Assembly (NCBI GenBank): GCA_903889565.1
Contig: CAISYC010000068.1
Location: 310,001-374,000 of the forward strand
Reading direction: 5' to 3'
From: an uncultured beta proteobacterium
GTDB taxonomy: Bacteria > Pseudomonadota > Gammaproteobacteria > Burkholderiales > SG8-41
DNA length: 64,000 nucleotides
In this document: positions 25,538 through 35,578 of the stretch, piece after piece
How positions within the stretch are numbered: position 1 is the stretch's first letter
Layout: each line of letters begins with the position of its first letter
Translations under genes and position numbers: made by a program
The notes under the pieces: model-generated
Databases searched by the model: none
Told to the model about the DNA's origin: nothing
The model's input: the letters and a program-made list of their open reading frames with translations, nothing else

Positions 25538-26743
25538 TTATTGAACCTGCAGCTTACTGGAATCGTGCAGCGCATGCAGCGCCGGCCGCAGCACCAGGCA
25601 GGCCGGCAGCGTAAGAAAGGCGAGCAGCGCGGTGACAATCATGGCGTCGGCAACGCCGATGCTGTCGCCGAGCGCGCCGAGCAGCAGTGGTGCTACGAGG
25701 CCGCAGGTCGAGCCCAGCGTATAGAACAGGCCGAAGGCGCGCGGCAGTTTGGCCGGTTCGACAAGATCGCCGATGGTGGCGTAGAGCACCGATGAAGTGC
25801 CGTTCAACGCCACGCCGATCAGCGGCAGCAGCAGATAGGCGGCGAGGTCCGGGAGTGCGAGTACGAGCAGGATGCCGGCGCCGGTGGCGACTTCGGTGAC
25901 GACGATGGTGCGCACCACACCCAGCCGCTCGGCGAGAAAGCCGCAGGCGAGTTTGCCGGCCATGCCGCCGATCAAGACCAGCGGCACCGACAGCGCGGCC
26001 CAGCCGGCCGGCAGGTTTTTCGCGATCATCAGGAAGGCTATGAAGGTCAGAAAGCCGGTGCGCACGCCGTTGTCGATGACTTCGATCGCGCACAGCGCGA
26101 TGAAGCCGCTGCGATGGCGGATGCCCCAGCCGCGGTCGGGTTCAGCGGTTTTATTGTCGGCGCGTTGATGATGAACGCGGCCGATCTGCGCATCGAGCAC
26201 GATCAACAGGGTCAACGCCGCAGCAATCGCGAGGCTGCCGAACACGGTGACCGGCAACTGCCACGGCACGCCGGCGACCGCCAGCATGCTGATCGTGCCG
26301 CCGAAGGCGAATTTGCCGACGTCGCCGGCGAAGTTATAGGTGCCGAGCGCGGCGCGCCGGCCGTCGCCGGGGTAAGCGTGCGAGATCAGCGTCGAACAGA
26401 TCGGGTGCTGCACCGCCGAGCCGAAGCCGGCACAGAACAGCGCCAGCAAAACGGCGACGAAGCCGCTGGCTTGACCCAGCGCGATATAGGCGAGGCCCGC
26501 GCAGGCGGTGCCGAAGGCGAGCAGGTTGCGCGCGCCCAGCCGCTCGGCGAGCAGGCCGGCCGGCGTTTGAAACAGCGCCATCGCCGCGCGCAGCGCCGAG
26601 CGCACGAGGCCGACCTGCGCGAGCGAAAGATTGAAGCTCTGTGCCAGCATCGGCAGCAGCACATAGCTCATGTCGGCCAGGCCGTCGTGCAGCGTGTGCG
26701 TGGTGCAGCAGGCGGCGAGCGTGCGTTTGGACGAAGCGGGCAT
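25538..26743 (-). CDS. MFS transporter
   Basis: 401 residues with 12 predicted membrane segments. The MFS loop motif appears as AGLLAERLGARNLLAFGTACAG near residue 62. The charged central loop around residues 190-210 (RVHHQRADNKTAEPDRGWG) separates the halves. The start is the ATG at 26743; a GTG immediately upstream is also possible. It resembles the fosmidomycin-resistance-like branch of MFS exporters in its HDGLAD-type N-terminus, but the substrate is not predictable. First gene of the MFS-CMD-GST unit. Confidence 0.75.
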   Translation of the reverse strand: MPASSKRTLAACCTTHTLHDGLADMSYVLLPMLAQSFNLSLAQVGLVRSALRAAMALFQTPAGLLAERLGARNLLAFGTACAGLAYIALGQASGFVAVLLALFCAGFGSAVQHPICSTLISHAYPGDGRRAALGTYNFAGDVGKFAFGGTISMLAVAGVPWQLPVTVFGSLAIAAALTLLIVLDAQIGRVHHQRADNKTAEPDRGWGIRHRSGFIALCAIEVIDNGVRTGFLTFIAFLMIAKNLPAGWAALSVPLVLIGGMAGKLACGFLAERLGVVRTIVVTEVATGAGILLVLALPDLAAYLLLPLIGVALNGTSSVLYATIGDLVEPAKLPRAFGLFYTLGSTCGLVAPLLLGALGDSIGVADAMIVTALLAFLTLPACLVLRPALHALHDSSKLQVQ

Positions 26744-26844
26744 CACCTGAAACGCGGGTGGAGAGGAATGGAATCATAACAGGCGGGAACGCGCGGCCGG
26801 CCGCTTGTGTACAATGGCGCCGCCCGCATCACGGTTCACCCATC

Positions 26845-27123
26845 ATGCAAATCGTCGTTTATCTTTTTTCCGCCGGTTTTTTCTTCCTCTCGGCTGCAAT
26901 GATGTTCGCCTATCATCGCACGCGCCATTACGGCCTGTTTCTGATCGGGCTGAGTTACGGCGGCGCGGCCCTGCTCGCGGCGATCTCGGGCCAGTGGTGG
27001 CCGCTGGTCGCCGGCTTCGTCATCGCTTGGGCGTTGCGCGTGATGGGGCTCGATCCCGATGCAGTGCGCAAAGAAGGCGAAGCGCCGGGCAAAGCCGACG
27101 CGGCGCCCGGCAAGACCGAATAG
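26845..27123 (+). CDS. Small membrane protein of unknown function
   Basis: 92 residues. Hydrophobic helices lie at about 3-20, 28-47 and 50-66; the charged tail is rich in Lys, Ala, Gly and Pro (EGEAPGKADAAPGKTE). The ATG at 26845 is chosen because the hydrophobic part begins there, and a TACAAT box (26810-26815) lies 29 bp upstream. I do not recognise a family. It converges with the endonuclease/phosphatase gene 12 bp away. Confidence 0.55.
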   Translation: MQIVVYLFSAGFFFLSAAMMFAYHRTRHYGLFLIGLSYGGAALLAAISGQWWPLVAGFVIAWALRVMGLDPDAVRKEGEAPGKADAAPGKTE

Positions 27124-27135
27124 AGCGGCAGCAGT

Positions 27136-27993
27136 TCAGTCGGCCGCGAGATCGATCCACACCGGCTGGTGATCGGAGGCGGTGGTTGCGGCATCGATGC
27201 CGTGCGCGCGCAGACGCGGCGCGAGATCGGCGGTGATGAAAATAAAATCGAAGCACTGCGGCGAATCGACGAAGGTCTGCGCGTGCACACCCGCGGTCGC
27301 GGCATGCGCAATGCCCGGCCGCGCGAGATCCCAGGTGTCCTGCCATGGCAGAGTGGAGTCGCCGAAGGGTTCGAGCAGGCGCCGACGTTCCGCCGCGTGC
27401 GCCGGGAAATTCATGTCGCCGCAGAGGATTGCCGAAGCAGGGTGCGGGAATACTTCGAAGCTGCCGCCTTCTTCACCGTCGCCGCGGCGCGGCCGGCGCG
27501 CGTGCGCGCAGGCTTCGCGATGCAGCGCGCGGATGGCATCGATCTGCGCAGCGCGCATGGCTGCCGAATAATATTCGAGATGGGTGGTGTTGATGCGCAG
27601 TGATCCCCATGGCAACGTGATCACGGCTTCCAGCATTACGCGCTGCATGCTCGGCACCGCGGCGTCTGCAGGCCAGGGCAGCAGATGACGAAAGACCTGT
27701 CCGACCGGCAGTCGCGATAACAGCGCGTTGCCGAACTGGCTGCGGCGGCCCGCGCCGTCGTCAACATCGGTCGCCGGCGCGTAAACGCATTGATATTCCG
27801 GCAGCAGGCGCGAAAGTTCTTGGACCTGATCTTCGCCGCGGCTGCCGTGCAGGCCCGGAAAGTTGACTGCGACCTCCTGCAGGCAGATGACGTCGCAGTC
27901 GCCGATGGCGCGCAGGGTCGCGGCGATGCGCGCGAGATCGACGCGGCCATCCATGCCGCGTCCCCATTGTATGTTCCAGCTCAGCAGGCGCAT
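27136..27993 (-). CDS. Endonuclease/exonuclease/phosphatase family protein
   Basis: 285 residues of the EEP (DNase I-like) fold. All hallmark stretches are present: LLSWNIQWGRG at the N-terminus, VICLQEVAVNF with the metal-binding Glu, TTHLEYYSA with the catalytic His, LCGDMNFP, and a C-terminal SDHQPVWI. Without a signal peptide it should act in the cytoplasm on nucleic acid or on a phosphoester. It is 14 bp downstream of the Bug gene, so it may be carried along on that operon without a shared function. Confidence 0.8.
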   Translation of the reverse strand: MRLLSWNIQWGRGMDGRVDLARIAATLRAIGDCDVICLQEVAVNFPGLHGSRGEDQVQELSRLLPEYQCVYAPATDVDDGAGRRSQFGNALLSRLPVGQVFRHLLPWPADAAVPSMQRVMLEAVITLPWGSLRINTTHLEYYSAAMRAAQIDAIRALHREACAHARRPRRGDGEEGGSFEVFPHPASAILCGDMNFPAHAAERRRLLEPFGDSTLPWQDTWDLARPGIAHAATAGVHAQTFVDSPQCFDFIFITADLAPRLRAHGIDAATTASDHQPVWIDLAAD

Positions 27994-28006
27994 GGTGCGG
28001 CCCTGT

Positions 28007-28978
28007 TCAGTCGCCCTCGATGCCGGCGGTTTTGGCGACGCTGCGCCACTTCGCCAGTTCCGACTGGATCAGCGCGGCAAATGCCGCCGGCGTGCCGGCG
28101 CCCGGCTGCACGCCCTGCGCGAGCAGACCCTCGCGTATATCGGCCGTATTGATTGCGGCGACGCTGTCGCGATTAAGGCGCGCGACAATGGCGACCGGTG
28201 TGCGCGCCGGCGCCAAAATGCCGAACCACAACGTGACTTCGTAGCCGCGCAGCCCCGATTCGATGGCGGTCGGCGTGTCCGGCAACGCTGCGATGCGCGT
28301 GGCGCCGGTGACGGCCAGCGCGCGCAGGCGATTGCTGCGGATGTGCGGCAGCGTTGGCGCGATGCTACCGAACTGCAATTCGATGCGGCCGGCCAGCAGA
28401 TCGACCACCGCCAGTGCCGAACTTTTGTACGGAATGTGCGTGAGCTGGACGCCGGCCACGCCCGAAAACAATTCGCCGGCAAGATGGGCGAGGCTGGTGT
28501 TGCCGGCCGAGGCATAGCGCAGCGCGCCGGGTTTGGTTTTCGCCAGCGCGATCAACTCGCGCAGGTTCGATGCGCTGACCGACGGATGCACCGCCAGCAC
28601 ATAGGGCGAACTGCCGATCAGCGAGACCGGCGCGAAATCGCGGATCGGATCATAGGCAAGGTTCCTGCTGGTGCCGGGGCCGACGGCATGCGTGCTGGTG
28701 GTGCCGATCAACAGCGTGTAGCCGTCGGCGACGGCGCGCGCGCCGAGTTCGACACCGATGTTGCCGCTGGCGCCGGCGCGGTTGTCCACCACTACCGATT
28801 GACCCAGCGTGTCGGAGAGTTTTGCCGCGACGAGGCGTGCCGCCGCGTCGGTCGCGCTGCCCGGGGGAAAGGGCACGATCAAGCGTACCGATTTGAGCGG
28901 ATAGCCTTGCGCCTTTGCCGCGCCGGCGAATGCGCATGGCGCGGCGAACGCCGCCAGCAGCGTGACGGCGCGCCTCAC
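28007..28978 (-). CDS. Bug-family (TctC-type) periplasmic solute-binding protein
   Basis: 323 residues starting at a GTG (28978) that overlaps the stop of the hydroxyacid dehydrogenase gene (GTGA). The signal peptide ends AAKAQ near residue 23. Signatures: GYPLKSVRLIVPF, VVDNRAGASGNIGVE, HIPYKSSALAV and WFGILAPARTP. The first-loop motif GSATD and the Ser in IPYKSS differ from the usual GGxTD and IPYKG. The coupled operon suggests the ligand is a hydroxy acid that the adjacent dehydrogenase uses. Confidence 0.85.
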   Translation of the reverse strand: MRRAVTLLAAFAAPCAFAGAAKAQGYPLKSVRLIVPFPPGSATDAAARLVAAKLSDTLGQSVVVDNRAGASGNIGVELGARAVADGYTLLIGTTSTHAVGPGTSRNLAYDPIRDFAPVSLIGSSPYVLAVHPSVSASNLRELIALAKTKPGALRYASAGNTSLAHLAGELFSGVAGVQLTHIPYKSSALAVVDLLAGRIELQFGSIAPTLPHIRSNRLRALAVTGATRIAALPDTPTAIESGLRGYEVTLWFGILAPARTPVAIVARLNRDSVAAINTADIREGLLAQGVQPGAGTPAAFAALIQSELAKWRSVAKTAGIEGD

Positions 28979-30057
28979 GCCAGCGCCTTCGCCAGTCCGG
29001 TCAGCAGATCGCGGAAATCGTTGAGTGCGTTGAAGCGCGGCTGTGCGGCGGTATGCGGCGTCAGCATCACGTTATCGAACTGCAGCAATTCGTCGTCGGC
29101 GCGGCCGGGTTCTTCATACAGCGGATCGAGCGCGAAGCCGCCGAGATGACCCGACTTCAACGCGTTGATCAGGGCGGCGCGATCGACGATACCGGCGCGC
29201 GAAACGTTGATCAGGAATGCGCCCGGTTTCATTTTTGCGAGCTTTTCGCGGTCGATGAAATTGCGGGTGGATGGCGTTTCCGGTAACTGGATGCTGACCC
29301 AGTCGGATTCGGCGAGCAGCGCGTCGAGCGTAGCGTAGCGCGCGCCGAAGCGCGTTTCCTCGTCGGCGGTCAGCGCATTGCGCTGAAAGTAAATCACGCG
29401 CATGCCGAAAGCGGCGGCGCGCACGGAGAGTTCGCGGCCGATTTCGCCCATGCCGATGATGCCGAGCGTCGCTTCGTGCAGCATTTTCAGATTGGTGATG
29501 CGCGGCCAGCCCGAGAAAGCGGTGTGGCGGCGGTCGAAGGTGGTCGGCGAAAAACCGGCGGCTTCGAGTTGTTCGACGCTGATCAGCCCGGTGATGCGAT
29601 GCAGCTTGCGCGCCAGCGTCAGCATCATCGCTATCGTGTGCTCTGCGCAGGCGATATTCGCGCGCCGGTTGAGCGTCAGCACCGGCACGCCGCGCGCGGC
29701 GCAGGCGGCGAGATCGATGTTGCGGGTGATAGTGCCGTATTTCTGTATCGCTTTGAGTGCGGGCGCCAGCGCCAGTTCGGCGGAGCCGATGGTCAGCGAT
29801 TCGACGATGACCGCAGTGGCGTCGGGCAGATTGGCGCGCAGTTCGTCCTGCGTGTTCACCAGCCGGATGTCGGCCGGATAGAGCGCCGGCACGCGCGCGC
29901 GGGTTTCGTCGCACCAGCCGGCGAAGTCGGGCACGTCGTGCGCCATGAAATGCGCGAAGGCGTCGCGGCGTTCGGCGCTGGCGCGCGGATCGAGTATGAC
30001 CTGCAGGATGCGCGGAAAGGGATCGTCTTCGATGACGATGACGGAACGCGCGTTCAT
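28975..30057 (-). CDS. D-2-hydroxyacid dehydrogenase (NAD-dependent) family protein
   Basis: 360 residues. The NAD-binding domain carries GIIGMGEIGRELSVRAAAFGMRV near residue 194. The catalytic Arg is in INVSRAGIVDRAAL, a Glu in GFALDPLYEEP and the His in VMLTPHTAAQPRF. It should interconvert a 2-oxo acid and the D-2-hydroxy acid. The N-terminal domain is longer than in simple members, with an unusual first 60 residues (VIVIEDDPFPRILQVILDP). ATGA overlaps join it to the CMD gene upstream and the Bug gene downstream, marking a three-gene operon. Confidence 0.8.
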   Translation of the reverse strand: MNARSVIVIEDDPFPRILQVILDPRASAERRDAFAHFMAHDVPDFAGWCDETRARVPALYPADIRLVNTQDELRANLPDATAVIVESLTIGSAELALAPALKAIQKYGTITRNIDLAACAARGVPVLTLNRRANIACAEHTIAMMLTLARKLHRITGLISVEQLEAAGFSPTTFDRRHTAFSGWPRITNLKMLHEATLGIIGMGEIGRELSVRAAAFGMRVIYFQRNALTADEETRFGARYATLDALLAESDWVSIQLPETPSTRNFIDREKLAKMKPGAFLINVSRAGIVDRAALINALKSGHLGGFALDPLYEEPGRADDELLQFDNVMLTPHTAAQPRFNALNDFRDLLTGLAKALA

Positions 30058-30599
30058 TGTGCCGCCTGCGCCGGCGCTTCGGCGTCGATCTCGAGCGCCT
30101 GCAGCACGCGCGTGTGCATGTTGTAGGTGCCGATCAGCACGGTGAGCTCGACGATCTGCTTTTCGGTGAAGAATTCGCGCAGCGTCGCGAACACGGCGTC
30201 GGGCACCTGCACCTCGCGCGTCATCGCATCGGCGTAGGCGAGCGCGGCGCGCTGCTGGTCGCTGAACAGCGCCGATGCGACCCAGTCGGCCAGCGCGTCG
30301 CACTGTTCGACCGTGAGACCTTCGCGCACGGCAAACGCCGGCACATGCGCCTTGATCACGTAGTCGACGCGGTTGAGCAGGCCGATGCGGATAATGACGA
30401 GTTCGCGGATTTTGCCGTCGAGATCGGTTTGCCAGCGCACCGCCGACACCTGTTCCAGCCATTTCTCGGCGAGTGCCGGACTGTGCAGCAGCATGCGATA
30501 GATATTCAGCATGCGGCCGTCGCGGCCGCCGCGGATTTTAGCGGTCAGTTTTTCGAGCTCTGGATGATCGCGTTCTTCGATCAGCGATACGCGTGCCAT
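30054..30599 (-). CDS. Carboxymuconolactone decarboxylase-like protein lacking CxxC
   Basis: 181 residues with the CMD helical fold (KIRELVIIRIGLLNRVDYVIKAHVPAF, split here over residues 63-90). At the position of the AhpD CxxC the sequence reads RVDYVIKAH, so both cysteines are missing while the following His is kept. It should therefore not be a dithiol peroxidase and is closer to gamma-carboxymuconolactone decarboxylase-like proteins. First gene of the operon with the hydroxyacid dehydrogenase and Bug receptor. A CACAGAG-repeat element lies in its upstream region. Confidence 0.7.
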   Translation of the reverse strand: MARVSLIEERDHPELEKLTAKIRGGRDGRMLNIYRMLLHSPALAEKWLEQVSAVRWQTDLDGKIRELVIIRIGLLNRVDYVIKAHVPAFAVREGLTVEQCDALADWVASALFSDQQRAALAYADAMTREVQVPDAVFATLREFFTEKQIVELTVLIGTYNMHTRVLQALEIDAEAPAQAAQ

Positions 30600-30624
30600 C
30601 GTTTACCTTTCTCTAAAATCGTTT

Positions 30625-30760
30625 GCCACAGAGATCACAGATGTCACAGAGGCCACAGAGAAAATCCCGGATGCCGTTCAGAAGTTCTCTTGGCGGTCAA
30701 ATGTGGCATTCAACTGCCCTGGGTTCGCTTTTTCTCTATGAACTCTCTGCTCTCTGTGGC
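30625..30760. repeat. CACAGAG-type inverted-repeat element
   Basis: The 136-bp element has inverted termini (GCCACAGAGA at the left, complementary to TCTCTGTGGC at the right). Inside each arm the CACAGAG unit recurs at intervals of about 10 bp. It fills the gap between the CMD gene (start 30599) and the Bug gene (stop 30770). A second copy is at 42630-42717. Confidence 0.65.
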
Positions 30761-30769
30761 TAAAAGTCG

Positions 30770-31735
30770 TTATTCGCCGCGGATGCCGGCGGCTTTGACG
30801 ACTTTCGCCCACTTTGCCATTTCGTTGCGCAAAAACGCGGCGAACTGCTCGGGGCTGCCGGCGGCGGCATCGGCGCCGAGCGCGGCGAGGCGTTCTTTCA
30901 TCTGCGCCGTTCTGAAACTTTTCACCGTGTCGCCATTGAGTTGAGTGATGATTTCCGGCGGCGTGCCGGCAGGCGCGAGCAGGCCGAACCACGCCGTTAC
31001 CGCGTAGCCGGGCAGCCCCGCTTCTGCCACGGTCGGCAGTTCCGGCATCAAGCCGGAATGCGTGCTGCCGGTGACCGCGAGCGCGCGCAGCTTGCCCGCT
31101 TTCACATGCGGCAGGGTGATCAGCATGTCGGCGAAGCCGACGATGACTTCGCCGCCGATCAGCGCGGTCAGCCCGGGCGCGCTGCCTTTGTACGGGATGT
31201 GCGTCATGCGGATGCCGGCGAGACTGTTGAACAATTCGCCGGCGAGATGCTGCGCGCCGCCGGGGCCGCCGGAGGCGAAGCTGACCTGATCCGGTCGCGC
31301 TTTGGCGAACGCGATCAATTCCTTCACCGATCTGGCCGGCAGCGACGGATGCACGACGAGCAGGTTGTTGACGCTGGCGAACTGCACCACCGGCGTCAGG
31401 TCTTTGACCGGGTCGTAACCGATTTTTGCGTCGAGCGCGGGTGCGACCGAGTAGGCGATACCAACCGCCACTAGCGTGTAGCCGTCGGCCGGCGCCTTGG
31501 CGGCCAGTGCGGTGCCGAGATTGCCGCTGGCACCGGGCTTGTTGTCAATGATCACCGGCTGGCCGCCGCTTTCGCTGAGCGACTGCGCGACCGCGCGCGC
31601 CAGAATATCGGTCGGGCCGCCCGGCGAATAGGGCACGATCATGCGAACCGGCTTCGATGGATACTTTTGCGCCAGCGCGGGCGCAATGGCGAGTAAGGCG
31701 ATTGCGCCGGCTGTTGTGAAAAAAAGAAATGTCAT
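30770..31735 (-). CDS. Bug-family (TctC-type) periplasmic solute-binding protein
   Basis: 321 residues with a signal peptide ending PALAQ near residue 22. Signatures: KYPSKPVRMIVPY, IIDNKPGASGNLG, HIPYKGSAPGLTAL and WFGLLAPAGTP. It follows the 5-oxoprolinase gene on the same strand after an 88-bp gap that contains a CCCCCT/AGGGGG hairpin (31785-31799), so co-transcription is possible but not certain. 5-Oxoproline or a hydantoin-type acid is a plausible but unproven ligand. Confidence 0.85.
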   Translation of the reverse strand: MTFLFFTTAGAIALLAIAPALAQKYPSKPVRMIVPYSPGGPTDILARAVAQSLSESGGQPVIIDNKPGASGNLGTALAAKAPADGYTLVAVGIAYSVAPALDAKIGYDPVKDLTPVVQFASVNNLLVVHPSLPARSVKELIAFAKARPDQVSFASGGPGGAQHLAGELFNSLAGIRMTHIPYKGSAPGLTALIGGEVIVGFADMLITLPHVKAGKLRALAVTGSTHSGLMPELPTVAEAGLPGYAVTAWFGLLAPAGTPPEIITQLNGDTVKSFRTAQMKERLAALGADAAAGSPEQFAAFLRNEMAKWAKVVKAAGIRGE

Positions 31736-31784
31736 GGTCGATGCAATGATAGTTTTATCGGCAAAATTTCAGCATGTTTCCCTC

Positions 31785-31799
31785 CCCCCTTGAAGGGGG
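31785..31799. repeat. Short C/G hairpin between oxoprolinase and Bug genes
   Basis: A 6-bp stem of CCCCCT with AGGGGG and a TGA loop. Not followed by a T-tract on either strand, so termination is doubtful. Confidence 0.35.
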
Positions 31800-31823
31800 C
31801 GGCGATAACTGGTTTGAATTCTT

Positions 31824-34800
31824 CTACTGTGCTGGATTCGGCGCGCCGTAACCGCCGCCGCCGGGGGTGGCGATGACAAAGACGTCGCCGGCTTGCATGT
31901 CGATTTTAGCGGAACCCGGCAGTTCCACTTGCGTGCCGTCGGCGCGCAGCACGCGATTGGCGCCGACCTTGCCGGGGTCGCCGCCGGCCATCCCGTACGG
32001 CGGCACGATGCGGTGACCCGACAGGATCGCCGCCGTCATCGGCTCCAGAAAACGCAGGCGTCGCAATGCACCGTCGCCGCCGCGCCAGCGCCCGCGCCCG
32101 CCGCTGCCGCGGCGAATCGAGAACTCTTCGAGCAGCACGGGGAAACGCCATTCGAGCACTTCGGGATCGGTCAGACGTGAATTGGTCATGTGGGTTTGCA
32201 CGACGTCGGTACCCGCGAATCCTTCGCCGGCACCGGAACCGCCGGAAATCGTTTCGTAGTATTGATGGCGCGCGTTGCCGAATGTGAAATTGTTCATCGT
32301 GCCCTGCGAGGCGCCCATCACGCCGAGCGCGCCGTAGAGCGCGTCAGTCACGCACTGCGAGGTTTCGACATTGCCGGCAACGACCGCGGCGGGATAACGC
32401 GGATTGAGCATGCAGCCTGCCGGGATGACGACCTCGAGCGGTTTCAGGCAGCCGGCATTGAGCGGAATGTCGGCATCCACCAGCGAGCGGAACACGTAGA
32501 GCACGGCGGCCATGCAGACGGCGGACGGCGCGTTGAAGTTGTTGTCGAGTTGCGCGCTGGTGCCGGTGAAGTCGATCACCGCGTGGCGCGCAGCGCGATC
32601 GATGCGCACCGCGACGCGGATCACGGCGCCGTGATCCATCGCGTATTCGAAATCGCCGTCCTGCAGAACGTCGATGACGCGGCGCACCGATTCTTCGGCA
32701 TTGTCCTGTACGTGCTGCATGTAGGCGTGGACCATGTCGAGACCGAACTGGACGACCATGCCGCGCAATTCCTGCACGCCTTTTTCGTTGGCGGCGATCA
32801 TCGCGCGCAGATCGGCCAGATTCTGCTCGATGTTGCGGCAGGGGTAGCGGCCCGACGACAGCAGGGCGACGGTTTCGGCTTCGCGCAGGCACCCGCGTTC
32901 GACCAGCAGGAAATTGTCGATCAGCACGCCTTCTTCCTCGACCACGCGGCTGTCGGGCGGCATCGAGCCCGGCGTGATGCCGCCGATGTCGGCGTGGTGG
33001 CCGCGCGAACCGACGTAGAACAACACCTCGTTGCCCGCTTCGTCGAACACCGGCGTGATCACCGTGATGTCGGGCAGATGGGTGCCGCCGTTGTACGGGG
33101 CGTTCAGCATATAAACGTTGCCGGGCTGCATGCGGCCGCGATTGCCGTCGATGATGCTGCGGATCGATGCGCCCATCGAACCCAGGTGCACCGGCATGTG
33201 CGGCGCATTCGCAATCAGGTTGCCCGACGCGTCGAACAGCGCGCAGGAGAAATCGAGCCGCTCCTTGATGTTGACCGAATACGCGGTGTTGGCCAGGCGC
33301 AGCCCCATCTGCCCGGCGATCGACATGAAGAGATTGTTGAAGAGTTCGAGGCGCACCGGATCGACGCGTGTGCCGGCGGCATGCCGTGTCGCGCGCGCTT
33401 CGATGCGCGTCAGCAACAGGTGATCGAGCGGCGTCACCGCCGCCTGCCAGCCGGCTTCGACCACGGTGGTGGCGTTGGGCTCGGCGATGATGGCGGGGCC
33501 GCGCAGCAGATGGCCGGGCTTGAGTTTTTCGCGCCGGTGTACCGGGGTCGCGCATGCCTGATCGCCCGAATACATGCTAACCGTGGCGTCGGCGGCGGGC
33601 AATGCTGTGGCTACAACGTTGGCGGACGGCGCGGATGTTTCAAGCGCGTCGGCGGCGCCGATGGCTTCGACGGAGACGGCTTCGGCGATCAGGGCGCGGC
33701 CCGTCATCAGAAAGCTGTAGCGCGCGCGGTAGGCGGCTTCGAAGGCAGCGATGGTCGCGGCATTGCCGGTGAACGGCACCACCAGCGCGGTGTCGGTGCC
33801 GGCGTAACGCAAGTGGACGCGCGCGACGACGCGGATGCGCTCGCGCGGCACGCACTGCTGCAACACTTCGTTGCGCGCGGCGACCGCAAGGTCGACCAGA
33901 ATGTCGTCCATGCGCGGCGTGTTGGCGTCGTTGAATTCGAGTTCGACGCTCTGTTCGCGCATTGCCGTGATGTCGGCGAGCCCCATGCCGTAGGCCGACA
34001 GCACGCCGGCCAGCGGATGAATGAAGATGCGCGTCATGCCCAGCGCGTCGGCAACGAGACAGGCGTGCTGGCCGCCGGCGCCGCCGAAACAGGTGAGGGT
34101 ATACCCGGTCACGTCGTGGCCGCGCTGCACCGAGATCTGGCGGATCGCATTGGCCATGTTGGCCACCGCAATTTCGAGAAAGCCCGCCGCGACATCCGCA
34201 GGCGTGCGCGTCTCGCCGGTGGCGGCGCTGATTTCGCGCGCCAGTGCGGCAAATTTTTCGCTTACGATCGCCGCGTCCAGCGGCGCGTCGCCGCGCGGGC
34301 CGAATACCGCGGGAAACCACGCAGGCTGGATCTTGCCCAGCATCACATTGCAGTCGGTCACCGTCAGCGGCCCGCCGTTGCGGTAACACGCAGGGCCGGG
34401 GCGGGCGCCGGCCGAGTCGGGGCCGACGCGGTAACGCGCGCCGTCGAAATGCAGAATCGAGCCCCCGCCCGCTGCGACGGTGTGGATGTTCATCATCGGC
34501 GCGCGCATGCGCACGCCGGCGACCTGGGTGTCGAAGCTGCGCTCGACGTCCGACAATTCGGCGCCGGCAAAATGCGACACATCGGTCGAGGTGCCGCCCA
34601 TGTCGAAGCCGATGATGCGTTGATGTCCGGCGGCCAGCGCCGTTTTCACCGCGCCGACGATGCCGCCGGCGGGACCGGACAGAATCGAGTCCTTGCCCTG
34701 GAAACGCCGCGCATCGGTGAGCCCGCCGTTCGATTGCATGAACATCAGGCGCACGCCCTGCAATTCGGCGGCGATGCCGTCGATATAGCGGCGCAGGATC

Positions 34801-35510
34801 GGCGACAGATAGGCATCGACCACGGTGGTGTCGCCGCGGCTGACCAGCTTCATCAGCGGACTGACCTCGTGCGACACCGAGACCTGCGTGAAGCCGCATT
34901 CGCGCGCCAGCTGCGCGACCAGTTGTTCGTGCGCCGGATGGCGGTAGCCGTGCATCAGTACGATGGCGAGCGAACGGTAGCCGTCGATGTAAAGGCGTTG
35001 GAGGCTGGCACGCACGGCGGCGGGGTCCGGTGCGCGCAGCACGCGACCGCGCGCATCGAGGCGTTCATCGACCTCTTCGACGCGCGAATAGAGCAATTCG
35101 GGCAGCACGATGTGACGATCGAAAATACGCGGCCGGTTTTGATAGGCGATGCGCAAGGCGTCGGCAAAGCCGCGCGTGATCAGCAGCGCGGTGCGCTCGC
35201 CCTTGCGTTCAAGCAGCGCGTTGGTGGCAACCGTGGTACCCATCTTGACTGCCTCGATCGCATCGGCCGGGATCGCCGCGCCGGCGGCGACACCGACCAG
35301 GTGACGGATGCCGGCAACCGCGGCATCGGCGTAGCGCGCCGGATTCTGCGACAGCAGTTTGTGCGTGACGAGTTCACCCTGCGGATTGCGCGCGACGATG
35401 TCGGTGAAGGTGCCGCCGCGATCGATCCAGAATTGCCAGCGGGGAGGGGGAACTTGCACGGTGGGCGCACGGAGGTGAAGACGGATCGAACATATCAGTC
35501 CGCTGTGCAT
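31824..35510 (-). CDS. 5-oxoprolinase/hydantoinase, fused HyuA-HyuB
   Basis: 1228 residues. The HyuA-like ATP-binding half (about residues 25-690) starts with [20 protein letters not shown] and contains [16 protein letters not shown] and [15 protein letters not shown]. The HyuB-like half (about 700-1225) contains [18 protein letters not shown] and [15 protein letters not shown]. Fused enzymes of this length hydrolyse 5-oxo-L-proline to glutamate with ATP; bacterial relatives can act on hydantoins. The fusion order A-B matches eukaryotic-type OplaH. The N-terminus is uncertain: from the ATG at 35510 about 25 residues precede the conserved start, and a GTG near 35460 is an alternative. Confidence 0.85.
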   Translation of the reverse strand: MHSGLICSIRLHLRAPTVQVPPPRWQFWIDRGGTFTDIVARNPQGELVTHKLLSQNPARYADAAVAGIRHLVGVAAGAAIPADAIEAVKMGTTVATNALLERKGERTALLITRGFADALRIAYQNRPRIFDRHIVLPELLYSRVEEVDERLDARGRVLRAPDPAAVRASLQRLYIDGYRSLAIVLMHGYRHPAHEQLVAQLARECGFTQVSVSHEVSPLMKLVSRGDTTVVDAYLSPILRRYIDGIAAELQGVRLMFMQSNGGLTDARRFQGKDSILSGPAGGIVGAVKTALAAGHQRIIGFDMGGTSTDVSHFAGAELSDVERSFDTQVAGVRMRAPMMNIHTVAAGGGSILHFDGARYRVGPDSAGARPGPACYRNGGPLTVTDCNVMLGKIQPAWFPAVFGPRGDAPLDAAIVSEKFAALAREISAATGETRTPADVAAGFLEIAVANMANAIRQISVQRGHDVTGYTLTCFGGAGGQHACLVADALGMTRIFIHPLAGVLSAYGMGLADITAMREQSVELEFNDANTPRMDDILVDLAVAARNEVLQQCVPRERIRVVARVHLRYAGTDTALVVPFTGNAATIAAFEAAYRARYSFLMTGRALIAEAVSVEAIGAADALETSAPSANVVATALPAADATVSMYSGDQACATPVHRREKLKPGHLLRGPAIIAEPNATTVVEAGWQAAVTPLDHLLLTRIEARATRHAAGTRVDPVRLELFNNLFMSIAGQMGLRLANTAYSVNIKERLDFSCALFDASGNLIANAPHMPVHLGSMGASIRSIIDGNRGRMQPGNVYMLNAPYNGGTHLPDITVITPVFDEAGNEVLFYVGSRGHHADIGGITPGSMPPDSRVVEEEGVLIDNFLLVERGCLREAETVALLSSGRYPCRNIEQNLADLRAMIAANEKGVQELRGMVVQFGLDMVHAYMQHVQDNAEESVRRVIDVLQDGDFEYAMDHGAVIRVAVRIDRAARHAVIDFTGTSAQLDNNFNAPSAVCMAAVLYVFRSLVDADIPLNAGCLKPLEVVIPAGCMLNPRYPAAVVAGNVETSQCVTDALYGALGVMGASQGTMNNFTFGNARHQYYETISGGSGAGEGFAGTDVVQTHMTNSRLTDPEVLEWRFPVLLEEFSIRRGSGGRGRWRGGDGALRRLRFLEPMTAAILSGHRIVPPYGMAGGDPGKVGANRVLRADGTQVELPGSAKIDMQAGDVFVIATPGGGGYGAPNPAQ

Positions 35511-35536
35511 GCGGCAAGCGGTTCGCCGTCATTCGT

Positions 35537-35542
35537 TATACT
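35537..35542 (+). promoter_or_regulatory. Putative -10 box of the alkaline phosphatase gene
   Basis: TATACT, five of six bases of the consensus, 37 bp before the ATG at 35579. The -35 region is poor. Confidence 0.35.
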
Positions 35543-35578
35543 GGCTTCGCCGCATGGGCGAACGACCGGGGATGAAAT

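Noticed and set aside
30625-30760. CACAGAG repeats as a possible CRISPR array
   Set aside because: Units are 7-10 bp, unevenly spaced and arranged as inverted arms. There are no unique spacers of about 30 bp and no cas genes.
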